A stretch of DNA of 64,000 nucleotides from Brevipalpus yothersi. Lineage: Eukaryota; Arthropoda; Arachnida; Trombidiformes; Tenuipalpidae. Numbering within the stretch: position 1 is the first letter of the stretch; every line of letters starts with the position of its first letter. The stretch is from assembly GCA_003956705.1 (NCBI GenBank), contig QZCP01000148.1, positions 34,887-98,886 on the forward strand, read 5' to 3'. The position numbers were made by a program, and so were the translations under genes. Below are positions 47,401 to 57,596 of this stretch, in pieces. The notes under the pieces are model-generated. The model worked only from the letters and a program-made list of their open reading frames with translations, did not search any database and was not told the origin of the DNA.

Positions 47401-50350
47401 CGATTGACTAACATATCCCCTTCTTTTCTTCCCACTTCTTATTACCCAATGCAGAACCAAACTTTGTCAGCTCACTACCCCATGGTGAACACATCTATTT
47501 CTTTTTCCGCGAGGATGCGGTCGAATTTTCCGACTGTGGCAAGATTATATATTCGCGCGTGGCTCGAGTTTGCGCCAACGATGAGGGCCATTCGTTATTC
47601 ACCGATCTGTGGACAAGCTTCCATAAAGCTCGCCTCGACTGTTCCATTCCCGGCAAAATTCCATTCCAATTCAATGAACTACGTGAGTATCATCTTCACC
47701 ATAACATTTACCCTGGCTACTTGGATTTTGATCACTATTCACTATCACCATTTGATCACCGCTTTATATGCACCCTATCTACCTCAGCCATCATCATGGC
47801 CCATGACCTGAAGAAAAAGAGCGAGAGAGAGAAAGAGAGTCGCTGATTACATAAATAACGATTTAATGTAATCCTATACTGAATCCAGTCTTGAATAACC
47901 CGCTGTTTTTGATGATTCTCAAACAATCTCTAAATCATTTCATCAAATAGTGGACGGTTTTCCTCTCTCTCTTCTCTTCTATCTCTTTCTCGCTTACTTG
48001 CTGTCGATTGGAGAGCAAAGTCATTAAATGGCTGCGACGAAACTTGACGTATTCCTTTCCACCGGATGCAAATCATCATGTTGCTGCTGCTTCTTCTTCT
48101 TATTTTTCTTACCTTCTTACCAGCGGCAAAAAGTTGTTCTCCCTTCTATCTTCTCAGCTTTTCTTTCTCCTCCTGATTAATGCAACCTTACAACTGTCCT
48201 TTCCTCTTTCTGTCTCTCTCTCTTCCTCTCTTTAAACATCTCTTCTCCCCAGTTACCTAATCATATACAGTCGACTTGAGTTCCTTCGAACGATTCGTTT
48301 TCTAATTAAAATCCCTTGCAAATGACAGATCTCTCAATAAACTGCAATCTGAAAGACTAATTCAAGTCACTTGCAGGAGCCTCATGTTCATTGAAGATAG
48401 CATACGGTAATAGAGAGAAGCTTAGCTTTACTTCCATCTCTCTTCCTTTCTCTTCCTTCTCTTTTCATGCACAGACACTCTAGCCAGCTACAGCTACATC
48501 ACAGCACTAGCTACTCACTTTATATCCAACCAACAATGTGCTATCAATGGTCTTGCCATCAGTTGATCCACTTTAACAGGTCCTCTTTTTCTTTCTTCCT
48601 GGGTTACAGACTTGGGCACACATACACACTCATATACATATACACCCATTGAGCGAAAAAGAGAGAATAGAAAACTCTATTCACAGCTATTCTAATTATC
48701 TGTAATGAGAGAACAATACCTTTTAAACCAGGGAGATGCTCTGACACGAGATACCGATCGATATTGAACTACCATTATGCTTTCTTTTCTCTCTATCTTT
48801 GTGCCTCTCTTCTCTCATCTACTTTTATTGTCTTGAACTTTGCCCAAATTCTTGCTTTCCTCTTATTTATGGTGATGAGATGCATATTTTTAATCCATGG
48901 TGACACAAACGACCGAATACTAGCTGACAATCAACTTTTATTGTCTAAGGAGTGGTGTATGGAATCCTATTGTTTTATACTCTCTTCTTCTCACAAGATT
49001 TTCCACTCATGCTCCATTACTAAGCTAAATTGGTTTAAATTTTCGCCATAGCATACCTAATCAAGCTATTTCCTCTTCTCTCTTCCTGTCATTTTCCTCT
49101 TCCCCCCTCGTCTTCTCTATTCAGAATCTACAAGTCAAATGATTAGAGGTGTTTATAATGGTCGAGCGAATGAGGTCATCTATGGTGTCTTCACAACACC
49201 AGATAATAGTCTACCAGCATCGGCTGTATGTGCATATCGGATGTCAGATGTGCAAAGTCTTTTTGAAGAAGGATCTTTTCTTGATTTCGAAAATCCTGGC
49301 TATTCTGCCGAACAAACATCCAAAGTTCCCTCACCTCGTCCCGGAAAATGTGTAAAAAATAGTAGCACACTATCTCCCCAGCGTGTTGTATTCGCTCGTG
49401 ATCATCCACTCATGTATCAACCAATCACACCATTGTGGAGTCGACCCGTAGTTGTTCAAACTGATCCCAACTATCGTTTCTTCAAAATTGCCATCGATCC
49501 ACAAGTTGAAACAGTGCAAGGTAATCGATTTGATATAATTTTTATTGGAACCACCGATGGAAGATTACTTAAGGTTATCAATTCTGCTAGTAACGCTGGT
49601 AATGGTCATCAACACTACAATCAAGTGATACCAGAGATAATCGATGAGACCCTTGTGTTTCCAAACAAACCGATCATCAATCTTCAAGTGCATCGAACTC
49701 ATGACTCGGCAAAACTTATTGTCGTTTCTGACGATGAAATAGTGACAATACCAGTTACAAATTGTGAAAGCCGTGCCAATAGCTGTGGTAAATGTGTAGC
49801 ATTGAAAGATCCATACTGTGCATGGGATGCACCTCGTTCATTATGTACAAATTTTCACATTCGCGGAGGATATCGAGATAATTTTGTTCAAAATGTTGAA
49901 GAAGGTTGGGACAGTCGGTGTCCCGATGGAAGGCCTTCTCCACGACCTCCAGACGAGAGCCCAAAAGATCCAACAAAATCTGAGCATACCTCAGCTGGTG
50001 TGCCAGAAACTTGTACTGGTCAATTTTTTGCAGCTGAAACACTTGCATTCGCAGTGGTCACAAGTATTGTCTCATCTCTGGTTTTAGGCTTTATATTAGG
50101 CTACATTTTTTCTCGTCGTTGTAAGAAAGAAGATCCAATGATATATTCACATTATGGTGATCAGCGGCTTTGCGTTGATACGCGTCGAGGCCCTCCGCCA
50201 AACTCAAAAACTTATGGTGGAATTGGGCCTCCTACTCTTAACAAGCCAGCAATCAATCTAGTTTTAAATGTACCGCCAAAGATTGGAAAAAACGCCAACA
50301 GCTCGGCAGACAACAAACCTATTCAGAAGGTGAACAAGATCTATTTATAG
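42476..50350 (+). CDS. Sema-1a: Class 1 transmembrane semaphorin (Sema-1a-like), five coding exons
   Basis: Seen: exons 42476-42811, 43222-43480, 45268-45372, 47455-47682 and 49125-50350 join in frame to 717 residues. Order: N-terminal hydrophobic segment 29-45 (signal peptide or anchor), Sema domain about 52-520, PSI about 523-576, TM about 615-638, cytoplasmic tail 639-717. Hallmarks: CGTHGLKPKCREY, LNEPNFVSS, FFFRE, CGKIIYSRVARVC, DPYCAWD in the PSI, and a C-terminal block NANSSADNKPIQKVNKIYL like that ending other class 1 proteins. There is no Ig domain, which argues for class 1 and against class 2 (secreted, Ig). Known: class 1 semaphorins bind plexin A and guide axons as ligand or reverse-signalling receptor at the neuronal surface. 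Sema-1b is not excluded. Confidence 0.93.
42812..43221 (+). other. Semaphorin intron 1
   Basis: 410-bp intron with CA/TG-rich runs (near 42866-42892 and 42993-43010); GTTAGT ... TTCTAG. Confidence 0.85.
43222..43480 (+). CDS. Sema-1a: Semaphorin exon 2
   Basis: 259 nt, phase 0 in and phase 1 out, acceptor TATTATTATTCTAG, donor GTAAGA. It codes RLEWRTSERDRSTC, the C..F IRV segment, then SLFICGTHGLKPKCREYE and GEAMCPVDPDQNNTAIMI, all typical Sema blade 1-2 motifs with their conserved cysteines. A longer open frame in another phase across the acceptor is incidental. Confidence 0.94.
43481..45267 (+). other. Semaphorin intron 2
   Basis: 1787-bp intron, very pyrimidine-rich on the plus strand, with the compound (TC)n-(TTTC)n tract 44400-44478. 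Long Ser/Leu/Phe open frames here are a by-product of that bias. Confidence 0.85.
44400..44478. repeat. Compound (CT)n-(TTTC)n microsatellite
   Basis: A 50-bp CT tract passes directly into seven TTTC units, in semaphorin intron 2. Confidence 0.97.
45268..45372 (+). CDS. Sema-1a: Semaphorin exon 3
   Basis: 105 nt, phase 1 at both ends, acceptor CATCATCCAG, donor AATG|GTAAGT. It codes NHLYAATPTDRAGSTYSISR and then LPLQTRQSDRNQLN, the LYxATxxDxxGxxxxIxR segment of the Sema domain. It was found by reading frame and motif; it is too short to stand out as an ORF. Confidence 0.93.
45373..47454 (+). other. Semaphorin intron 3
   Basis: 2082-bp intron with CT-rich then GA-rich stretches and a (TA)n at about 46987-47006. 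No exon seen. Confidence 0.85.
47455..47682 (+). CDS. Sema-1a: Semaphorin exon 4
   Basis: 228 nt, phase 1 at both ends, acceptor TTACCCAATGCAG, donor CTAC|GTGAGT. It codes EPNFVSSLPHGEHIYFFFRE, then CGKIIYSRVARVCAND, then WTSFHKARLDCSIPG and FQFNEL, the best conserved core of semaphorins. Its codons are noticeably more GC-rich than those of the other exons. Confidence 0.95.
47683..49124 (+). other. Semaphorin intron 4
   Basis: 1442-bp intron, GTGAGT ... TTCTCTATTCAG, CT-rich in part, no other feature. Confidence 0.85.
49125..50350 (+). CDS. Sema-1a: Semaphorin exon 5: rest of Sema domain, PSI, TM, cytoplasmic tail
   Basis: 1226 nt, residues 310-717, acceptor TCTTCTCTATTCAG, stop TAG at 50348-50350. 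It includes IYGVFTTPDNSLPASAVCAY, IDPQV, IIFIGTTDGRLLKVI, the PSI (NCESRANSCGKCVALKDPYC), a Pro-rich juxtamembrane linker, TM LAFAVVTSIVSSLVLGFILG, a basic stop-transfer SRRCKK, and the tail to KIYL. A second +2-phase reading frame continues to 50469 (see findings). Confidence 0.94.
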
Positions 50351-51314
50351 GGGGAACACTTCCATGTCGTCAAGAATCGGCTCCAAAGTGGGAATCAACT
50401 GTAAATAGCCGATACGTTTATGATACCGATTCCCATGATTCCGATTATGAGGACATAAGTGAACTCTGAAAAGAAAACTATAAATTTTTCTCTTCACATC
50501 AATTGGAGCCAAATTTCAAGCCGAATTTCTGCTTTGTATTATCATGCTCGACCTCATGCTGACCTGATTTGAACCCAACCGGATACATCATTGCATTCTG
50601 TTCCATCTCATCTTTTTTAACAAGAAAACCCAGAGAACTGCTTTCTTTCCTCCACTATCCACGCAATCTTCCGATCGATAGCCATCGTAAGCCTGGTGGA
50701 TTGCCTATTTCGCTGAGCAATTTATTGCTCACTTACAAGCCAAAGACATGTTCACGGACGAAAGCATGTTGTTAGGATTATCAGCAACTCTATGCAAAAC
50801 ATCTCAAATGGATTGGTAATGGTGTGAACCGTGATGTATTTGTGTGTCTCTGAAGAAAAGCATGAGCCAAGTGGATACAGACGCCAAACATACTCTTCGC
50901 TCCAAATATCCACAAAAATTTACCACAGAAATTCGATGTGACCTTCTGAAAAAAGGAAAGAAAATGATTATTTATATGTTGCCTCTGCCGAGGGTAAACA
51001 GAGAGAATCTTGAAAACTTCATGTTGTTCGTGGTAAGAGCTAAACATGAAAAGCTCTTACTTCATTTTCCCATAAAGTTATATCACTCGCTCATCTTTCT
51101 TGAGTGTCTCAATTTTTCCATCCCACTGTCTTAAAAATTTTCCTTCCCCTCTTTCTCTCCTCTATCTTACTGTCTATTCAATTTAAATCCAATTTCTCTT
51201 GCTCTCTCCATCTCTATGAAAACGTGATGAACTCCGGAATATGCATCAAATTCCTAACTCTTTTTTCAAAATTGTTTTGAATACTCTCATCATTAACTTG
51301 ATCACCTCTTCATC

Positions 51315-51320
51315 AATAAA
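51315..51320 (+). terminator. Poly(A) signal candidate for the semaphorin
   Basis: First AATAAA past the semaphorin stop (965 nt away); a second lies at 51578-51583. No closer canonical signal was found, so the 3' UTR is about 1 kb if either is used. Confidence 0.35.
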
Positions 51321-51693
51321 CTCATCGCGAACATTGACTTTTATGAATGGCCTGCTGTCCACGATGCCTCACTCTCTGTGTAACTTCTTCCACCACTTTA
51401 TGATATCGTCTCTCTCCATCTCATTTTCTCTCTCTCTCTTTTGCACGGTAATCAGTTGCGTGATTTGAAAGAAGAGAAGAGTAAGAGTATCAACTCCGCC
51501 ATCCATGAGAGATTCTCTCTCTCACTTGCTCATTCAGTCCCTCATCGACAAGCATCATGCAGCTGATGGCTCTTTTTAATAAATGACTCGAGCGAGACCC
51601 CCTGCATCACTCCCTCTCTCACTAGGAATCAGCATCTTCTCTCCTTCTTCTTTTTTTTGTCGGAAAGCAATACATATAAACTCGATCGCATTG

Positions 51694-51696
<3 letters not shown>

Positions 51697-51738
<42 letters not shown>
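51697..51738. repeat. (AG)21 microsatellite
   Basis: 42-bp perfect tract downstream of the semaphorin. Confidence 0.97.
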
Positions 51739-51740
<2 letters not shown>

Positions 51741-52153
51741 GAAAAAGATATTTTAATGCTGTGAATGTGTGTTTTTCCGAATCAATGCTGATTTTAGCAT
51801 GATAACTCATGGGACATTTGCTCATTTTTCTTTTCCCAAACAGATGAGCGCAAAGTGAATTGAAAAGAGAAGGCGAATAAAGAAAAAAGTGGTTTGAAAA
51901 GTGATGTGAAACATCAAGAGAGTAAGCAAAGTTTCCATGATGAAGGAGGAAGAAGAAGTAAAAGAGAGAGAGACGAAGATGAAAAAGAAAGAAGAAGAGC
52001 ATTTTGAAACACCAGGAATCGAATCTTATTCATGAGCCTTGGGTGTATATACATGTATGTCTGTCTGCATGTGTGTATATGTCAAACAAGTGATGCAGCA
52101 AAGTAAGGGACCTGTTATCACTGCTGAGGTCCGATCGGTTGAGTTACAGGAAT

Positions 52154-52157
<4 letters not shown>

Positions 52158-52209
<52 letters not shown>
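52158..52209. repeat. (AG)26 microsatellite
   Basis: 52-bp perfect tract. Confidence 0.97.
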
Positions 52210-52213
<4 letters not shown>

Positions 52214-53334
52214 GGAACCTCAGCCATCATTCTTATCCATTATATGGATTCCCTCATAGATCAAGCTAATTAAGACTTATTGGTGTACTTGCTTCTCTAT
52301 GGGAGCATATCGTTCCCTTGTCATCATCTTTGGGATGCGGAGAGATGGAGAGAACAGAAACAAGAGGGATGCTCTGTGTGTGAGTGAAAGAGAGAAAAAA
52401 TAGAAAAAGAGACTGATAGAAATGGTGATAGAGGCTCTCTCGTGAACGTGTGATGCTTCATCCATTTCATTCACTTTTTTGTTTTCCAAACATCCATCCA
52501 GCATCCATCTCTATGAATGTATGGATGTATTTCGCGTTTCACTTGATTCGACTTTCAATCATGATGGTGGAGAGTGAATAGATGGCAAAAAGAGTATTTA
52601 AGTGATAGGAAGAAATAGATGAAAAAAGCAAAACAAAATCGCTAAGGATGAAGAGGAGAGAGAGAGAGAAAAGGGGGAGAAAAGTAAACGATTTGTATCA
52701 TCTCTTAACTCATTTCACCTTGTTAGCACCCTTTTGGAGACACTTTTCCCTATCTTCTCTTACAATCTTTTGCTCCTCTTTCTCTCTTCTAGGCCCTCAT
52801 CATAACATAGCTCTCAAGTTTGCAACTTATCACTTCCTCCCACACGGTTAAGGCTTTGCTCCGCTAGACTATATTTTGCTAGCTTCCTCTCATCTTCTTC
52901 ATCCTCTTCCTCTTTTCCTTTGAGCTTTCTTTCTCTTTACTTCTTCTTCTTCTCCATCTATCGATACAAGTGAATCGTGCGAGTAAGGAAGAGCGAGAAT
53001 CTCGTGAATCGCACTAATGGATGTTGATCATAATGTTGCTGTACTCGGCCGTATTTGTCTTTACTATCGATCCACCACCGAATGCTGGATGTTTGATGAT
53101 TTGAATCATTGACTCGCGAATCTTTGCCAATCTGACGATAAAACTCTCTCTCCCTTTCCTACATCTTGAATACACCAGCAAGCAAGTGGGTGCCCTTAAG
53201 AATTACATATATGAAAGGAATAAAGGGAAATAGAGAGAAAAAAAAGAAATGATTGTGAAGGATAATCGCCGTTGGGGATCGAAAGCAGCTAGAAATCAGC
53301 ATTCCGGTGAGTTGGTGTATGTGTTTATATCTGT

Positions 53335-53340
<6 letters not shown>

Positions 53341-53366
<26 letters not shown>
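53341..53366. repeat. (GT)13 microsatellite
   Basis: 26-bp perfect tract, preceded by a TGTGTGTGA lead-in. Confidence 0.95.
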
Positions 53367-54409
53367 TGGTGAAAGTGAATGAAGATAGTTTAGATGTTGC
53401 CTAAATTTGTGGCCACTGGCTGTCCGATGGCAATGATGGATCCAAGGAACATGTATTTAATTTCATTGAGTAAAGAAAGATCTTTCTTTTCTATCTAGCC
53501 CTGATTTTGTTTGACAAAAACCACCCGATGGACACGTTTGTTACCAAAAATGTACCATCCATATAAGAGAGAAGGTTAGGATTCATTTGGGTGCATACAA
53601 TCGTGGCCCCTGAAATCCTCTCTTCTTATTGAATTAACCTGGAAATCCACTTATTTCAGGGATCTGGATCAAAGCAGTGCACAACTAATTCGATTGATGA
53701 TGAATCTATCTTTACTCTCTCTCTCTCTCTCTCTCTTCTTCTGTCTCGCTGACTTTTTCTTTTACGATCCACTGGACATCATCGTTGAAGCTCTGCGTGT
53801 ATGAATCTGTCCATGTCCAAACTTATCGAAGTGAGTGGTCAAAAGTCAAACTGTTCGATGATTCTGACCAGAATAATGCCTCAGAGCAGCCTATCATCCA
53901 CATTCTCTCTCTCTCTCTCTCTTGGTGATTCCATTTGCCTGCATGGCATGAGAAGATCAAGGGAACGTGGGAGAAAGAGAGAGATGGAGAAGACAGGATA
54001 GAAAAATAGAAGATAGAATCGAATGATAATTCGGATGAATTTTCCAACCGATAGACGTGTGTACATATTCAAGCTTGGAATTTTTGGGGGAAAGGTTAAG
54101 GGAAATAGGAAAAATTCATCATATCCACAGAACTCATGCTGTGAACTTTCTATCTCCATCTTTCTCATTCGATTTGCCTTATTCATCCATTTTGCACTAT
54201 TGCAATTCATTCTCTGATAGGCAAAATTTCATTCTCTCAACTCTTTTCCGGACCCTAAAATTGTTCAGTATTCCATGATAGAAGCCAATTATCAACAAGA
54301 AATAATTTAATCAGACTCACGACTGTATGAATTGGAAGATCTGACAGGATATGGAAGTTGTTTGATGCTTCACTTGTCATAGGTTGTTATGAGTACATGT
54401 TCGTATTTG

Positions 54410-54413
<4 letters not shown>

Positions 54414-54447
<34 letters not shown>
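54414..54447. repeat. (TC)17 microsatellite
   Basis: 34-bp tract. Confidence 0.95.
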
Positions 54448-54449
<2 letters not shown>

Positions 54450-54876
54450 ACCCTCTTTCGATATTCCATCTTCCATCTCTCACAGCATGGACAAAGCATC
54501 CAGGAAATATGAAAGATAGAAACGAACAAGCAAAATTGTGCTCAACATTTCGCGCCCTCAGTATGAGTCAAATACAGTTTCCTAATCGAATCAAGTGTGC
54601 AAAATGCTTTTTCCATCTCCCTAAATGTGTGAATAAAGGCCACGTTTGTATCAAAAATTATGGAGAGAGAAAAAGAAAATGAATGGACTAGTGAAGAAAA
54701 AGCAAAAGAAGAAGATGAAGAAGATGGAAAAGTTGAGGAGGCGAATGTATTTCAACGTGAAACATTGAACATGATGAAGATCGAGCAAGGTTCTTCCAAT
54801 CACGCACTCAATTTCCTGAATGTCTCTTGTTTGGCGCCAAAAGAGAGAGAAATGAAAAGAAGAAATGAAGGAAGAG

Positions 54877-54877
54877 A

Positions 54878-54922
<45 letters not shown>
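54877..54922. repeat. Interrupted (GA)n microsatellite
   Basis: About 46 bp with one AAA interruption. Confidence 0.93.
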
Positions 54923-55789
54923 TGAAAAAGATTTTCCTTAAACTCAAATACATATACCGTTGAATGATGAGCCAAAATTTGGTTTTGAATGCTTAACGCG
55001 ACCATGGTATTGCCTGATCAGGGGCCATAAATCAAGATTATCAACTTACCAATAAGTTTAGACCTCACTTTTACTGATATCAGGCTCATGCAACTTCAAG
55101 ATCGCCCAATGATAGAGGTGATGCAGACTGGACTTGACTCCATAAGAGAAAGAGAAAGAGAGAAGTGTCCTTCCAAAAAACATGAGAGAAAAGAAGAGAG
55201 TTTCTAGAAGAAGAGGAATCTTACTCTCTAAGAAGCTTGCTCGAAAAAGTAAGTAGTTTTTCCACATGATCACTTTACTACGGTGAAGAGAGATGGAAAA
55301 AGTCGATCGACATTGCAACTCTTGAAACATTCATAATTTGAGTTGAGATGCTTCAACTTTTTATCGGATATCGCTTCGTCTTTCAATCCTCATCTTTCTT
55401 CCACTTTCACTCTCTTCTTCATCTTCTATCTCTCTCCCTCTCTACCTATCTCACTATTAGATATGTGATTCCATCGTTCCTCTAATGTATTGCATGTGCG
55501 TGAGATAAATAAACAAACAGAATTCATGATATCGATGAAAATTTCAAGTCCATCATGTGAGTCCAAATATCAATCATCCTTGAGTTATCATTCTCCTCTC
55601 CTTATAGTTTATAAAAAGTAATGGCCCTGGTTATTCCAATTAGTTGACGTTCACATCATCATCAATGATTCTCCACTTTTTCTACCTAGAAAGAGTAAAT
55701 GTGAGTAAGAAAGAGGGTATTCCAGTGAAGCATGTGAATGTGTATGCTGTGTATTCCTTTTCCATTCTTCATCATCTTCCTCTTCCTTC

Positions 55790-55822
<33 letters not shown>

Positions 55823-56893
55823 CTTCATCAATTTTTTTTGTATTCCTTATATGCCACTCATATCGCCAATTGCTTCTTCGTGCCATCATTACTTGGATTA
55901 TTCCACTCTTATTTTTCTTCTCCTCACCCCTTTTCATGATCAGATCTCGGCGAATAAGAGCAAGTTTAAGGAGAAAGAGAGAAAAGAAATTTTTCATTCT
56001 TGCCCTGAGCTTGTTTTGCATCATGATGGAAAAGTAGTCAAAAATTCTTTTTCGCTCATATGATAATGGCTCTCTCTATCTATCTATCTATCTCTCTTCC
56101 AAGACAGTACATGGTTAGTGAGAGTGATAATGTGAGTCGTGTGTGTGTGTGTGTAAGTGTAGCTTTCGAAGATTCATCTCTTCATCATGCGATTAGCGAT
56201 TCAATGAGTGCAAAAGCTTGATCTGACGAAAAATCGAGAGGAAAAAGAGTGGAGAGGCCTTAAGGAATTGATTGAATGTGCATAAGTTAACGGAATGAAA
56301 AAGATGGCATAATAGAGGGAGATAGAATATAAGCTAATGTTGATGGTGACAAATTCAAGCAATTTTCACTCATTCATGCAGCAATTGGTAGACACAGAGA
56401 GAAGAGAGAGGATTAACTTGAAAAGTCTCTTCTCTCTCCTCTCTCTTCTTTCCATAGACGCTTCAACGCCTTTTTCCATCGATCAGTGTTGAGCTCGATG
56501 AATTTTTAAAGGGGAAAAAACCTCAGTGAAATGACTGAAATGAGTGAAAACACACTGTTGGTGAATAGTGTGTGAAAGGCTCTTATGGCAAGGAGAAGCC
56601 CAGCCAATATCAATTTCATTCCCTAAGCTGTGGTGTTACCATTCAGAGAGAGAGAGGAAGAGATGACTATTTTGAGCAAACACAAGCGCGGGCAACACTT
56701 TGTGTGCTCTATTATGTAGCTGATTTGAATACAAATGATGAATTAAAAGCAATTGAATTAGTCTGTGTGTGTATATATATACTACATCATCATATTTGAC
56801 TAAGGCTTATCGTGAAAGATAAAGATGTATAGAGAGAGAAGATGCATCAGCAGGATGATGAGAGCAAAAGCATGTAGCAAAGATGAGGATAAA

Positions 56894-56898
<5 letters not shown>

Positions 56899-56937
<39 letters not shown>
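56899..56937. repeat. (GA)n microsatellite
   Basis: 39-bp tract. Confidence 0.95.
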
Positions 56938-56938
<1 letters not shown>

Positions 56939-57539
56939 AAAGAATGCAAAAATCCGATGAGAGAAAAGCTTTGGATAGATGAATGAATGAGAGAGGTGAA
57001 TTTTGAGGGCGGCTTAGTTGTATTCATTCAGTTCAAGAAGACATTTGATGAGCAGCATATCTTGTGTCTCATGGCACAGAGATGAGAACGAAATTCTATT
57101 CCATTATTTTTTTTTCCAATCTTTCTCTCTCTCTCTTCCTCTCTTCCTCTCATTTTGGGATGTATTCATGTATATGTATGTATGTGAGTGAGTGAGTGAA
57201 AAAAACGTGGAGCATTTCTTCCTTTGATTAACAGGGCCAACAATTAGGTGAGCTCACAAAAGCAGTTTTTCGTGATGTTTTCAAAACATAATGACGGAGG
57301 GCGAATTGAGTGTGTGTCAACAGCGCGTTAAACAGTTTCCTTTGGCAATCTTCTCTTCATGCTTCTGAAGAGTGAAAAGAAGAAATATTTTCTCTCGATT
57401 GTTATTCCTAATCATCTGAAACTTCTTCTTCTCCAGAAGAGAGAGCGAGAAAAAGATGCCTAAGAGTGGGGGAGAAAGTTGTATATATACGATAAATTTT
57501 ACTTCAATCGATTACGAGCTTCAATGGGCTCCGATGGGA

Positions 57540-57542
<3 letters not shown>

Positions 57543-57594
<52 letters not shown>
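57543..57594. repeat. (GA)26 microsatellite
   Basis: 52-bp perfect tract. Confidence 0.97.

Positions 57595-57596
<2 letters not shown>

Noticed and set aside
47377..47811. 144-residue plus-strand open frame
   Set aside because: Out-of-phase shadow of semaphorin exon 4 plus intron.
50327..50350. Alternative semaphorin acceptor CCTATTCAG at 50326 paired with the donor at 50121
   Set aside because: The junction would create an immediate TAA codon.
55644..56063. 139-residue plus-strand open frame
   Set aside because: Driven by CT-rich low-complexity DNA (Leu/Ser/Phe runs); no domain, no splice context.
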